Source of the DNA: JAVBKV01 sp031553885
GTDB lineage: Bacteria > Bacteroidota > Bacteroidia > Bacteroidales > Azobacteroidaceae
Direction of reading: 5' to 3'
DNA: 64,000 nucleotides
Assembly: GCA_031553885.1 (NCBI GenBank)
Contig: JAVBKV010000004.1
Span: 66,118 to 130,117 of the forward strand
Each line of letters opens with the position of its first letter. Positions within the stretch are counted from its first letter, which is position 1. This document shows, piece by piece, positions 1 through 9,116 of this stretch. Position numbers and translations under genes: made by a program. Below the pieces are notes generated by a model. The model made no database searches, was not told where the DNA came from, and saw nothing but the letters and a program-made list of their open reading frames with translations.

Positions 1-738
1 AATTTCTGGAGGGCCCCCATCGATAATGATTTCGGAGCCCAATATCCGGTTAATTACAATATCTGGAGAACAGCAGGCAGTATCCGTGATCTGGTTGGCA
101 CTGAGATCAAAAATCAAGCTGCTGATGGACAAGAAGTGACAGTCCGGTTCAAATTAAAATACCTGGATATTCCGTATCAAATCACCTACTTCATCCACAA
201 CGACGGATCCGTACAGGTTACCGGAAGTATGGATCTGGAAGGAAAAAACATGCCCGACCTACCACGCTTCGGCATGAAAATTCAAATTCCGATGGAATTC
301 GATAACGTCGATTATTACGGACGGGGCCCGTGGGAAAATTACAACGACCGGAATACTTCTGCTTTTATCGGCAATTATAACTGTATCGTGGAAGACCTGA
401 AGTTCGACTACATCCGCCCACAGGAAAACGGTTACCGCACAGATGTACGATCAGTTTCATTTACCAGTAAAGACGGCCAGGGAATCCTCTTCGAAGGAAG
501 CGGACAGCCAATCTGCTTCAGTGCCCGCCATAACCTGGACGAAGACTTCGATCCGGGGCTGACCAAAAAACAACAACACCCGATCGATGTAGACAAGCGC
601 AAACTGCTTGCCGTCAATATCGACTGGAAACAAATGGGTCTCGGAGGCGATAACAGCTGGGGTGCCCGACCATGGGATCAATACCGGCTGTCCGGTAAAT
701 CATTTACGTATTCCTACCGGATCCAACCGGTTAAATAA
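1..738 (+). CDS. GH2 beta-galactosidase, C-terminal part (5' end outside window)
   Basis: Open from the first base in frame 1, so the gene is cut by the window edge. The visible part begins with FWRAPIDNDFG, the conserved start of the C-terminal beta-sandwich (Bgal_small_N type) of LacZ-like family 2 glycoside hydrolases. It continues with YYGRGPWENYNDR and ends with the MGLGGDNSWGARP motif, both typical of this domain. The catalytic TIM barrel is outside the window. The full enzyme would hydrolyse beta-galactosides, probably in the periplasm. A perfect hairpin follows the stop codon, so transcription probably ends here. The family call is secure; the exact substrate is not visible. Confidence 0.93.
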   Translation, partial: NFWRAPIDNDFGAQYPVNYNIWRTAGSIRDLVGTEIKNQAADGQEVTVRFKLKYLDIPYQITYFIHNDGSVQVTGSMDLEGKNMPDLPRFGMKIQIPMEFDNVDYYGRGPWENYNDRNTSAFIGNYNCIVEDLKFDYIRPQENGYRTDVRSVSFTSKDGQGILFEGSGQPICFSARHNLDEDFDPGLTKKQQHPIDVDKRKLLAVNIDWKQMGLGGDNSWGARPWDQYRLSGKSFTYSYRIQPVK

Positions 739-752
739 CACAAAAATACACA

Positions 753-791
753 CTGTGAAAGTCCGTCCCCATTGTGGACGGACTTTCACAG
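753..791 (+). terminator. Perfect 16-bp hairpin after the GH2 gene
   Basis: Arms 753-768 and 776-791 are perfectly complementary with a 7-nt loop. It lies 15 bp after the GH2 stop. There is no T-tract, so it may act as a terminator or as an mRNA 3'-end stabiliser. Confidence 0.65.
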
Positions 792-840
792 CCTACAATA
801 ATGAGCGTTCAGCGGGTGAGCACTCCTTAAGCAACTAATT

Positions 841-1053
841 TTATATAAAAAAATCAATCAGGTTTACATTCAACACGTAACCGATTTTCAACAAAGTACC
901 TACTGTCAAATTATTACGGCCAGCCTCAATCCGGGACATATTGGACTTTTCAAAATTGCATGCCGCCGCCAGATCCTGCTGACTTATGTTCTTTTCTTGT
1001 CTGATCTCTCGTATCTTTGTCCCTATTTTTACAAGTATTTCATCTTTTTCCAT
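841..1053 (-). CDS. Small Xre-family HTH transcriptional regulator
   Basis: A 70-residue protein that is almost entirely an Xre/Cro-type helix-turn-helix. ISQQDLAAACNFEKSNMSRIE (about residues 23-43, helices 2 and 3) and the following hydrophobic helices match single-domain HTH_3 proteins. No sensory domain is present. It is divergent from the first SusC operon. A 16-bp perfect palindrome lies 58 bp upstream of its start, and an 18-bp version recurs upstream of the second SusC operon, so it may be the regulator of both copies and of itself. That link is inference from position. Confidence 0.88.
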   Translation of the reverse strand: MEKDEILVKIGTKIREIRQEKNISQQDLAAACNFEKSNMSRIEAGRNNLTVGTLLKIGYVLNVNLIDFFI

Positions 1054-1095
1054 TTTTATTAACTTTCATTAATTTTTTCGGCAAAGATTATTTAT

Positions 1096-1103
1096 TAATT
1101 TTG
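1096..1103 (+). promoter_or_regulatory. Candidate -7 promoter element for susC copy 1
   Basis: TAATTTTG fits the Bacteroidota consensus TAnnTTTG. No good -33 TTTG is visible. The palindrome at 1112 begins 8 bp downstream, so bound protein would cover the transcription start. The implied leader is about 320 nt. Confidence 0.4.
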
Positions 1104-1110
1104 TCTTTTA

Positions 1111-1128
1111 GTTATCATATATGATAAT
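1111..1128. promoter_or_regulatory. Palindromic operator candidate, copy 1
   Basis: TTATCATATATGATAA (1112-1127) is a perfect 16-bp palindrome. With the preceding G, 17 of 18 bases match the 18-bp palindrome at 9099-9116. These are the only two occurrences seen in the window and each lies upstream of a SusC copy. It lies between xre and susC, overlapping both promoter regions. Probable site for the adjacent Xre protein (inference). Confidence 0.6.
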
Positions 1129-1431
1129 TATTTAATTATAATGTAATTCCAGAATTCTGGAAAGAAAACGGGGCCTCTCTTTCGTAAAAAACATTTTTAT
1201 TTTCATTTCATTATCCCTTTATAAATGAAGGGGAAGGTAAATTTTTGTGTCTTGATATTCCCTTAAATTTTATTTTATAAGATAGCAAAATGTGTGCCGA
1301 TTAATAATTTTAAATCTAAGAATGCCTATGAAACACCCTTAAGAAAATACATAAGATAAAAGATTTCATTCTATTTATCTTATTCTAACCTTTATTATTA
1401 CACAAAATACCCATGTAAGAAAAAAACAAAG

Positions 1432-4400
1432 ATGAAACAAATTGTAAAAACCAGCTTTTTTTTGGTGTTTTTTGGATGCCTGTATTTTCATGCAGCGGCA
1501 ACCAACACACCGAACACAGAAATGCCTCCGGTGCAACAACAGGAAAAAATCATTAAAGGAAAAGTGTTGGACGAATTAGGAGAAGGGCTACCCGGAGCAT
1601 CAGTTACTATTAAAGGAACTACACGCGGAGTAACCACTGATTTGGACGGAAGCTATACCATTCTGGATGTAAAACCGACCGATCAACTTGATTTCGATTT
1701 TTTGGGCTATCAAACGTTAACGATAACGGTCGGGAGTCAAACCGAAATTATCGCTAATCTGCAGCCCAAAACCAATGAGTTGGACGAGGTAACAGTAGTC
1801 GCTTTTGCCAAGCAAAAGAAAGAAAGCGTATTGGCATCCATCACGACCGTTAAACCCGCCGAGCTCAAAATCCCAAGTTCCAACCTCACCACCTCACTGG
1901 CCGGGAGAATGGCCGGATTAATCTCTTACCAGAGAACAGGTGAGCCGGGAGAAGACAACGCCAGTTTCTTCATCCGTGGGGTAACCTCCTTCTCTTATGC
2001 AAGGGGACCGCTGATCCTCATCGACGGGGTGGAAATGTCGACCAATGACCTGGCTCGTCTTCAACCCGATGATATCGCCAGCTTCTCCATCATGAAAGAT
2101 GCCGCAGCAACAGCACTCTACGGTGCACGCGGAGGAAACGGGGTGATTATGGTAACAACCAAAGAAGGACAGGAAGGGAAAGCTTCCATCTCCTTCCGTG
2201 TGGAAACTTCGCTGTCTTCGCCAACTCGTAATATCGAACTGGCCGACCCGGTAACTTATATGAGGCTGAACAACGAAGCCGTTCTTACCCGGGACATCAT
2301 GAAAGCAGCTCCCTATTCACTGGAAAAAATCGAAATGACAGAAAAAGGAGGAAACCCCATGGTCTACCCGGCCAACGACTGGTACAATATCCTCTTCAAG
2401 AACCAGGCAGTCAACTACCGGGCCAACTTCAATGTGAGTGGAGGGGGTAAGGTAGCCCGGTATTACATCGCAGGAACATTCAACCAGGACCGCGGAGTAA
2501 TCAAAACAGCTCCGGGAAGTGATAATGACATTGACCTGAAGAAATACCTGTTGCGTACCAACGTGAATATCAACGTGACACCAACGACCGAAGCCATTGT
2601 GCGTCTGCATGGTACATTCGACGATTATGGAGGACCGTTGGACAGCGGGAGTGATTTATTCAGCAAGGTCATGCGCAGTGACCCTGTTTCATTCCCCCCA
2701 TATTACATCCCGGACGAAGTCAATCAGTACAAGAAACACATCCTGTTCGGAAACATGGACCGGGGACAGTACATAAACCCGTATGCCGATATGGTCAAAG
2801 GATTCAAGACCTATTCCAAGTCATTGATGCTGGCCCAGTTCGAGATGAAGCAAAAACTGGATTTCATTACCGAAGGGTTGAATGCAAGGGCGCTGTTCAC
2901 CACCAACCGGTATTCATTTTTCGACGTAAGAAGATCATACAACCCTTATTATTATACCATCAATTCATACGACAAGCTGAGTGATACCTATACCCTGACC
3001 TGCCTGAACCCGACTGGAGGTTCCGAAGTATTGGGATACGAAGAAAAAGACAAGGAAATCACGACAACCACTTACTTCGAGGCAGCCGCCAACTACGACC
3101 GTACATTTGCTGAAAAGCACGGGGTCAGCGGGTTGCTGGTATTCCAGGTAAGGAATTACCAGAAAGGAAATGCCGGGGATCTGATCAAATCATTGCCCAG
3201 CAGGAACGTCGGGCTGGCTGGTCGTTTCACTTACAGTTATGACAGCAGGTATTTCACGGAACTCAACTTCGGATACAACGGATCCGAACGCTTTTCCAAA
3301 GACCACCGCTGGGGATTCTTCCCTTCGGCCGGGCTGGGATGGATCGTTTCCAACGAAGGGTTCTGGAACGAAGACCTGAAAAGAACGATCTCCAAGTTCA
3401 AGCTGAAAGCCACTTATGGAAAAGTAGGGAACGACGATATCGGAGATGACTCCCAACGCTTCTTCTACCAATCTGATGTAAATATCAACGACTCAAGCAG
3501 GAGATACACCTGGGGATACAGCAACAATAAAACGGTAAATGGAGTTTCCATCGGCCGTTATGCCAATGACCTGATCAGCTGGGAGGTATCCGAAAAATTG
3601 AATTTGGGCGCTGAATTGACTCTCTTCCGGGACTTTGATGTCCAGGTCGACGTTTATCACGAAGATAAATCCAGTATCCTGATGCAACGGAACTCCATTC
3701 CGGGTACCATGGGATTCCTTTCCACCAACACACCTTATGTAAACATCGGGGAAGCAGTAGGTAAAGGAATCGACCTCTCCCTCGACTGGAACCACAACTT
3801 CTCTAAAGACTTCTGGATGACAGGACGCGGTAACTTTACCTATGCAAAGGCTGAATACACCGTTTACGAAGAACCGGATTACAAGGACACCCCGTGGCTG
3901 TCACGCATCGGAACAGCAGTTTCACAGACCTTTGGTTATGTAGCCGAACGCCTGTTCGTGGACGACCAGGATGTGGCCAACTCCCCGGTACAACAATTAG
4001 GAGGTAAGGTAAGAGGAGGTGATATCAAGTACAAGGACATCAACGGTGATGACCAGATTACCGATGCCGACAGAGTACCCATCGGATACCCCACAACACC
4101 GGAAATCATCTACGGTTTCGGTTTGAGCGCCGGCTACAAGGGACTGGACTTCTCTTTCTTCTTCCAGGGACTGGCACGCGAATCCTTCTGGATCAATGCA
4201 CGGAAAACGTCTCCCTTTATCGATACGGATGACAATTCTTCCGTCACCTCCAAAAATGCGCTGTTAAAAGTATATGCCGACAACCACTGGTCGGAAGAAA
4301 ACCGCGATGTAAAGGCCCTCTGGCCCAGACTCTCGGATGTGGAAATGCCAAACAATACCGTGACCAGTACCTGGTTCATGCGTGACGGGTCATTCCTGCG

Positions 4401-4602
4401 CCTTAAATCGGTGGAACTGGGATACAAAATCCCCGATCACCTGACACGGAAAATGAGCATGACCAACCTGCGGATTTATGCAAGCGGAACCAACCTGCTC
4501 ACTTTCAGCAAGTTTAAACTCTGGGATCCAGAAATGGCCGGAAATGGCTTGGCTTATCCTGTCCAACGAGTATTCAACATCGGTCTTCAACTTTCATTCT
4601 AA
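1432..4602 (+). CDS. SusC-like TonB-dependent outer membrane transporter, copy 1
   Basis: A 1056-residue TonB-dependent receptor that imports a ligand captured with its SusD partner. A signal peptide (about residues 1-24) is followed by a CarboxypepD_reg-like domain (about 40-125, with GKVLDELGEGLPGASVTIKG). The plug contains DAAATALYGARGGNGVIMVT, typical of SusC. A 22-strand barrel then ends in an aromatic residue (GLQLSF). There is no N-terminal STN domain, so signalling through an anti-sigma factor is not expected. The SusD gene follows after 12 bp. The protein is closely related to the copy at 9363; the pattern of differences is patchy. The substrate cannot be read from the sequence, and no hydrolase sits in the operon, so a non-polysaccharide ligand is possible. 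Confidence 0.95.
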   Translation: MKQIVKTSFFLVFFGCLYFHAAATNTPNTEMPPVQQQEKIIKGKVLDELGEGLPGASVTIKGTTRGVTTDLDGSYTILDVKPTDQLDFDFLGYQTLTITVGSQTEIIANLQPKTNELDEVTVVAFAKQKKESVLASITTVKPAELKIPSSNLTTSLAGRMAGLISYQRTGEPGEDNASFFIRGVTSFSYARGPLILIDGVEMSTNDLARLQPDDIASFSIMKDAAATALYGARGGNGVIMVTTKEGQEGKASISFRVETSLSSPTRNIELADPVTYMRLNNEAVLTRDIMKAAPYSLEKIEMTEKGGNPMVYPANDWYNILFKNQAVNYRANFNVSGGGKVARYYIAGTFNQDRGVIKTAPGSDNDIDLKKYLLRTNVNINVTPTTEAIVRLHGTFDDYGGPLDSGSDLFSKVMRSDPVSFPPYYIPDEVNQYKKHILFGNMDRGQYINPYADMVKGFKTYSKSLMLAQFEMKQKLDFITEGLNARALFTTNRYSFFDVRRSYNPYYYTINSYDKLSDTYTLTCLNPTGGSEVLGYEEKDKEITTTTYFEAAANYDRTFAEKHGVSGLLVFQVRNYQKGNAGDLIKSLPSRNVGLAGRFTYSYDSRYFTELNFGYNGSERFSKDHRWGFFPSAGLGWIVSNEGFWNEDLKRTISKFKLKATYGKVGNDDIGDDSQRFFYQSDVNINDSSRRYTWGYSNNKTVNGVSIGRYANDLISWEVSEKLNLGAELTLFRDFDVQVDVYHEDKSSILMQRNSIPGTMGFLSTNTPYVNIGEAVGKGIDLSLDWNHNFSKDFWMTGRGNFTYAKAEYTVYEEPDYKDTPWLSRIGTAVSQTFGYVAERLFVDDQDVANSPVQQLGGKVRGGDIKYKDINGDDQITDADRVPIGYPTTPEIIYGFGLSAGYKGLDFSFFFQGLARESFWINARKTSPFIDTDDNSSVTSKNALLKVYADNHWSEENRDVKALWPRLSDVEMPNNTVTSTWFMRDGSFLRLKSVELGYKIPDHLTRKMSMTNLRIYASGTNLLTFSKFKLWDPEMAGNGLAYPVQRVFNIGLQLSF

Positions 4603-4614
4603 TATAGAAGCTAT

Positions 4615-6588
4615 ATGAAAAAAATAAAATTATTAACATTGCTGGTCACTGCACTGGTTTCATTTTCCTGCAGCGACTACCTGGATATCGTTCCTGATAA
4701 CGTGGCCACAATCGACCATGCATTCAGTGACAGGGTGACCGCCGAACGTTACCTGGCGACTATTTACGCCTACATGCCCCACATCATGAACCCCAAATAC
4801 GATCCTGCGATCCTGGCCAGTGATGAGACGAGTACGATACAGGAAGCTTACAAAAGGGATAATGCCGGTTTCGCTTATTACGGGGACCGGATTAAAAACG
4901 GGGAGCAAACCTCGAACGACCCGATTATGAACTACTGGAATGGAAGCATGGGGGGACGTGGATTGTATGTGGCCTTAAGGGACTGCAACATCTTCCTGGA
5001 AAACATACACAAGGTAGGACCCGACCTCTCCCTCGAGGAAAGGAACCGCTGGATCGCAGAAGCCAAATTCTTCAAAGCGTATTTCCATTTTTATCTGATG
5101 AGATTGTATGGACCGATTCCACTGATCAAAGAAAACCTGCCTGTAACAACGGACATCAAGGATGTAAAAGTGTACCGCAACACGTTCGATGAATGCGTGG
5201 ACTATGTGGTACAACTCTGCGAGGAAGCCATGCCTGACCTGCCCACCAGCATTTCAGACATTGTGAACGAAACAGGAAGGATTACCCAACCTGCTGCCGC
5301 CATGCTGAAAGCAGAAGCATTGGTACTGGCAGCCAGCCCGTTATTCAATGGAAACCCCGAATACAGCAAAGTGATCGACAACCGGGGAATTAAGTTGTTC
5401 AGCGAAACAGCCGACCAATCCAAATGGAAACGGGCGGCCGAGGCCTGTAAGAGCGCCATCGAGATCGCCCATGAATCCGGAATAGCCCTATACGAATTTG
5501 CTAATGCACTGGGATGGAGCATTTCCGATACCACCGCCCTGGGATTAAGCATCCGCGGGGCAGCAGTAGAATCCTGGAACTACGAAACGATCTGGGGTAA
5601 ACTACAGGCGCCAATAACCAACAGCGGGGAAGCAAATCTGCTCCAAATGGGATCTCTCCCTTTCCTGAAACCGGTCGAAGAAACAAAATCCGGACGTGAC
5701 CAGAGTGTTCATGCTACGTTCAAGATGGCAGAATTGTACTATTCCAATAAGGGAGTGCCTATCGAGGAAGATGCAGCCTACAACTATTCCGAGCGTTACG
5801 ATACGGTCAAAGTGGGAACAGACCACAAGTACTACATCCCCAAGGATAGTATCACCGTGAACCTCCACCTCTACCGCGAACCCCGCTTCTATGCCTGCAT
5901 GGGATTTGACAACGGATACTGGTTCGGAAACGGAAGGACGAAAGACGTTGGAACAACAACTGTAGCCAATGAACTACCCTACATACTGAAGACAAAAGCC
6001 ACCTGCCTGGCCGGAAATAAAACAGGAATCCGTTATTCTCTGTCCGGATATTACACCAAGAAAATGTGCAGCATGCTAACGGCAAGTTCGGAAGGGGACG
6101 GTACGACGACTTATACGGCAATGATAATTCCGGTTATGAGATTGGCTGACTTGTACCTTTTGTATGCAGAGGCCTTAAACGAAAGCCTCGATGCACCCAA
6201 TGCCGAAGTATACGAATACATCGACAAGGTCAGGGAACGAGCAGGACTGGCAGGAGTAGTCGAAAGCTGGGAGAATTATTCAAAAATACCAAACAAGCCG
6301 AAGACAAAAGACGGAATGCGTCAGATTATCCGCCAGGAACGAATGATCGAACTGGCTTTCGAAGGGAAGCGGTTCTATGATGTAAGGCGTTGGAAACTGG
6401 CACAAACCTATTTCAATGAGCCCGAAAAAGGTTGGAATACGCTGACCGGAGCAAAAAATCTTGATTTTTACAATGTTGTGGTGATCAAACCGCTTAAGTT
6501 TGATGTCAAACAATACCTATGGCCGATCAAGGACTCCGAATTACGTAACAATCCGAACCTGGTGCAAAATCCCTATTGGTCTAACTAA
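4615..6588 (+). CDS. SusD/RagB-like surface lipoprotein, copy 1
   Basis: A 657-residue lipoprotein with signal peptide and lipobox at VSFSCSDYLD (lipidated Cys about residue 20). It has the N-terminal SusD-like TPR architecture (about 60-230; RWIAEAKFFKAYFHFYLMR is typical). The C-terminal RagB/SusD part carries the conserved IRQERMIELAFEGKRFYDVRRW near residue 575. It acts as the ligand-binding lid on the SusC barrel encoded just upstream. Compared with copy 2, changes concentrate in about residues 285-350 and 485-505, which may be ligand-facing. The ligand is unknown. Confidence 0.95.
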   Translation: MKKIKLLTLLVTALVSFSCSDYLDIVPDNVATIDHAFSDRVTAERYLATIYAYMPHIMNPKYDPAILASDETSTIQEAYKRDNAGFAYYGDRIKNGEQTSNDPIMNYWNGSMGGRGLYVALRDCNIFLENIHKVGPDLSLEERNRWIAEAKFFKAYFHFYLMRLYGPIPLIKENLPVTTDIKDVKVYRNTFDECVDYVVQLCEEAMPDLPTSISDIVNETGRITQPAAAMLKAEALVLAASPLFNGNPEYSKVIDNRGIKLFSETADQSKWKRAAEACKSAIEIAHESGIALYEFANALGWSISDTTALGLSIRGAAVESWNYETIWGKLQAPITNSGEANLLQMGSLPFLKPVEETKSGRDQSVHATFKMAELYYSNKGVPIEEDAAYNYSERYDTVKVGTDHKYYIPKDSITVNLHLYREPRFYACMGFDNGYWFGNGRTKDVGTTTVANELPYILKTKATCLAGNKTGIRYSLSGYYTKKMCSMLTASSEGDGTTTYTAMIIPVMRLADLYLLYAEALNESLDAPNAEVYEYIDKVRERAGLAGVVESWENYSKIPNKPKTKDGMRQIIRQERMIELAFEGKRFYDVRRWKLAQTYFNEPEKGWNTLTGAKNLDFYNVVVIKPLKFDVKQYLWPIKDSELRNNPNLVQNPYWSN

Positions 6589-6606
6589 TTATAAACAAGC
6601 AAAACA

Positions 6607-7839
6607 ATGAAAAAGCATATTTTTTATTTAGCTATACTCCTGACACTGTTCTCCAGCTGTAAGGAAGAATACGTCGGGCAATTCCCCGTCGATAATGTGC
6701 CGCCCAAGAATGTGACCAATGTACAGGTGGAAAATATCTCCGGGGGAGCCATCTTAAGGTACAACCTACCCGTAGAGGATGACCTGCTTTGTGTTACTGC
6801 ACGGTTTACGTTACCCAACGGTACGGTACAGGAAATTTCCAGCTCTGCCTATTCCAGTTCAATCACACTGAAAGGATACGGAAAAGCGCAAAAATCAACG
6901 GTTGAACTCTTCACCGTCGATAAAAGCTACAACAAGTCGGCTCCGTTGAAGATAGAAATCGAACCCAAGGATTCACCGGTGTATGAAGTGAAGAAATCCT
7001 TCAAATATGAAGTCGATTTCGGGGGACTGAATTTCTACTGGGAAAACCCGGAAATGGAAACCATCGTACTGGGTGTCATGGTCAAGGATGTGGATGGAAG
7101 ATACAAACACATCGAAACCATTTATGCAGAAGAGGCTTCGGCCAGCAGGACCCTGAGGGGAATGGACTCCATCCCGTACAATTTTGCATTTTATTTCAGG
7201 GATACCTATAACAACTATACCGATACGATTTATGACGTGCTGACCCCTCGCTACGAAGAAGAAATCGACAAAGCCAGGTTCATGGAGCTTCCCATCTCTT
7301 CCAATTTCAAGCAGCAAGGCTACGGCGGATCCAGCATGCCTAAAATGTGGGACAAGATCATCAATGTGGAAAACAACGTAAACTACCTGACTTCCAGCAA
7401 AACACCTTCGGTACCGGTATACTTCTGTTTCGATATGGGACAGAAAGTGGAAGTGACACGGTTCAAGCTCTGGACACGACAGTCACCAACGACCAATTTT
7501 ATTTGCCAGTTGCACCATGCAAGGGCCTTTGAAGTCTGGGGCACGAACGATGCCGCTGCAGCCAGGAGCCCGGACAACTGGACCGGTTTTGAATTGATGG
7601 GTACCTTCCGCTCCACCAGGCCTTCCGGGGAACTGGCTGCGGCAACCGTAGTTCCACTTTCTTCTGCTGAAATGGAATACTTCCTGGCAGGGGAAGAATT
7701 TAAGTTCCCGCAAGGGGTTCCTGCTTTCCGCTACTGGAAGTTCAACATCCTGAGTACCTGGGGGGGAGCCGGAACCGATGGAAATACCAATGCCGTTTTC
7801 TTTGGAGAAATCAGCATCTGGGGAATTCCAAGAAAGTAA
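6607..7839 (+). CDS. Surface lipoprotein with DUF4959/DUF5000-like domains, copy 1
   Basis: 410 residues with lipobox LFSSCKEE (Cys about residue 18). The N-terminal part (about 30-130) resembles the Fn3-like DUF4959 domain that often follows SusD genes, and the middle resembles DUF5126. The C-terminal part (about 265-405) resembles DUF5000, a discoidin-like beta-sandwich: note VPVYFCFDMGQKVEVTRFKLW and FRYWKFNIL. Proteins of this type bind glycans at the cell surface beside the SusCD complex. It is 18 bp downstream of susD in the same operon. Family names are recalled from memory and were not searched. Confidence 0.82.
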   Translation: MKKHIFYLAILLTLFSSCKEEYVGQFPVDNVPPKNVTNVQVENISGGAILRYNLPVEDDLLCVTARFTLPNGTVQEISSSAYSSSITLKGYGKAQKSTVELFTVDKSYNKSAPLKIEIEPKDSPVYEVKKSFKYEVDFGGLNFYWENPEMETIVLGVMVKDVDGRYKHIETIYAEEASASRTLRGMDSIPYNFAFYFRDTYNNYTDTIYDVLTPRYEEEIDKARFMELPISSNFKQQGYGGSSMPKMWDKIINVENNVNYLTSSKTPSVPVYFCFDMGQKVEVTRFKLWTRQSPTTNFICQLHHARAFEVWGTNDAAAARSPDNWTGFELMGTFRSTRPSGELAAATVVPLSSAEMEYFLAGEEFKFPQGVPAFRYWKFNILSTWGGAGTDGNTNAVFFGEISIWGIPRK

Positions 7840-7858
7840 TAACCATGTAAATTAATAT

Positions 7859-7950
7859 CGTATGAAACGAAGCATGTACATAAATGTACACCATAGCAAA
7901 TGAACATGCAAGTTCCATACGACCGATTTAATAAAAAATTAAAAATGTAC
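7859..7950 (+). repeat. Hairpin-forming 91-bp segment present only in copy 1
   Basis: In copy 2 the third and fourth genes are 22 bp apart. In copy 1 the gap is 113 bp because 91 bp is added, flanked by direct repeats GTATGAAAC (7860-7868 and 7951-7959). Inside are nested inverted repeats: CGTATGAAAC with GTTCCATACG, GCATGT with ACATGC, and TGTACAT-AA-ATGTACA (7875-7890). It could be an insertion in copy 1, or a deletion in copy 2 between the 9-bp repeats. Confidence 0.6.
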
Positions 7951-7952
7951 GT

Positions 7953-8636
7953 ATGAAACTACTTAAATATATCTTGTTTATAGCCTTGTTTGGGGCCATT
8001 TATGCCTGTTCCGACATGAACGACCTGCACGACAAGTACCTGGAGGACGGGGAAACCACATACGTGGGTAAAATAGACTCTCTCTTTCCCCTCGAAGGCA
8101 GGGATCGCGTATTATTGCAATACTTCATTACCGATCCAAGGGCAGAATACATGACCATTTTCTGGAACCAGAAAGAAGATTCAATCAATGTGGATATTCC
8201 GGTTCATAACCCCATGGATACATTGGAGTATATATTAAATATCGAAGAAGGCGACTATACCCTGATGTTCTATTCGCATGACAAAAGGGGCCATCGTTCG
8301 ATTAAGTATGAACAGTTTGTCAATATCTACGGGGAACGCTATGAGTCCTACCTGGTAAACCGGCCTCTGAAATCGGCGGTTCCTGCAGCAGCAACCAACA
8401 AGTTGACCGTAACCTTCGGAGGAAGTAGCAGTACAACGGAAGTCGGAGTGGAAATATCCTACACAAAAACAGACGGATCCACCGTTACCAACCTGTATGA
8501 AACCAGTGTCCTGGGCGCCGCAGTTGTTCTTGAAAATATGAACCTGACCCAACAGGTCTCCTATCAAACTGTTTACACGCCCAAGCCAACCTGTATCGAT
8601 ACATTCAGAGCGCCTGTCGCGGAAATACTGAATTGA
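7953..8636 (+). CDS. DUF4998-like lipoprotein, copy 1
   Basis: 227 residues with a signal peptide and lipobox IYACSDMNDLHDKYL (Cys about residue 19). The following region (EYMTIFWNQKEDSINVDIP, and GDYTLMFYSHDKRGHRS at about 105) resembles DUF4998, a Bacteroidota family found next to SusCD and DUF4959/DUF5000 genes. It is probably a surface-exposed accessory of the uptake complex. The start at 7953 is supported by alignment with copy 2. An upstream ATG at 7862, inside the extra segment, opens only a 13-codon frame. A rho-independent terminator follows the gene. Confidence 0.8.
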   Translation: MKLLKYILFIALFGAIYACSDMNDLHDKYLEDGETTYVGKIDSLFPLEGRDRVLLQYFITDPRAEYMTIFWNQKEDSINVDIPVHNPMDTLEYILNIEEGDYTLMFYSHDKRGHRSIKYEQFVNIYGERYESYLVNRPLKSAVPAAATNKLTVTFGGSSSTTEVGVEISYTKTDGSTVTNLYETSVLGAAVVLENMNLTQQVSYQTVYTPKPTCIDTFRAPVAEILN

Positions 8637-8667
8637 TATTTTATTTTCCTGATTATTATCAGAAAGG

Positions 8668-8700
8668 CCGAATCACAATCATGTGATTCGGTTTTTTTTT
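8668..8700 (+). terminator. Rho-independent terminator of operon copy 1
   Basis: CCGAATCAC (8668-8676) pairs with GTGATTCGG (8683-8691) over a 6-nt loop, followed by nine T residues. It lies 31 bp after the last gene of copy 1. Confidence 0.9.
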
Positions 8701-9020
8701 GAAGAAAAATGAAAAAGATAACAACAAAATGTGACAAACAAATAAAAAATGAAGAGAAGCTGACAGAAAACAAAAAAAACGGATTAACCACCTGATTAAT
8801 AAATATAAAAAAAAACATAATTCAATGATAATCAAATCAATAATAACAAAAGACAGTTTTTATTAAAAAATGAATTATTACAATTATTAATATCAACAAA
8901 TAATAAAAAAAAACATAAAATAAAATTATATAATGCTGAAAATCAGACATATAAAAATAAAATCAAATTTTAACTTATCTTTTTTTACATTTTTACTTTC
9001 TTTTAAAGAATATTATTACA

Positions 9021-9028
9021 TATCTTTG
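9021..9028 (+). promoter_or_regulatory. Candidate -7 promoter element for susC copy 2
   Basis: TATCTTTG matches TAnnTTTG exactly. No clear TTTG is seen 19-22 bp upstream. Transcription from here would give a leader of more than 300 nt that includes the palindrome at 9099. Confidence 0.45.
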
Positions 9029-9098
9029 CCTGTCGACTTTATTATATCACAAAATACAACTTTTAACTTATACACGGATTAGTAGAAATCTAAAAATA

Positions 9099-9116
9099 GT
9101 TATCATATATGATAAC
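9099..9116. promoter_or_regulatory. Palindromic operator candidate, copy 2
   Basis: GTTATCATATATGATAAC is a perfect 18-bp palindrome. It is identical over 17 bases to the site at 1111-1128 beside the xre gene. It lies about 250 bp before susC copy 2. Confidence 0.6.

Larger units (their letters stand above)
1054..1431. other. Intergenic region between xre and susC copy 1
   Basis: 378 bp of AT-rich DNA without a credible gene. It holds a palindrome (1112-1127), a plus-strand -7 element TAATTTTG (1096-1103) and, on the minus strand near 1082-1090, TAATCTTTG, a relaxed -7 for xre. The segment AATGCCTATGAA (about 1320-1331) recurs upstream of the second SusC operon, which suggests a shared leader. 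Confidence 0.6.
1432..8636 (+). repeat. Tandem operon duplication, unit 1
   Basis: Four genes in the same order as in unit 2 (9363-16536): SusC, SusD, DUF4959-like lipoprotein, DUF4998-like lipoprotein. Gene lengths are identical or nearly so: SusD 657 in both, third gene 410 in both, fourth gene 227 in both. Nucleotide identity is very high but patchy, and includes the intergenic junction after susD. Confidence 0.93.

Noticed and set aside
7862..7903. Short frame of 13 codons in the extra segment of operon copy 1
   Set aside because: It derives from the original start region in front of the inserted or retained segment and has no counterpart in copy 2.
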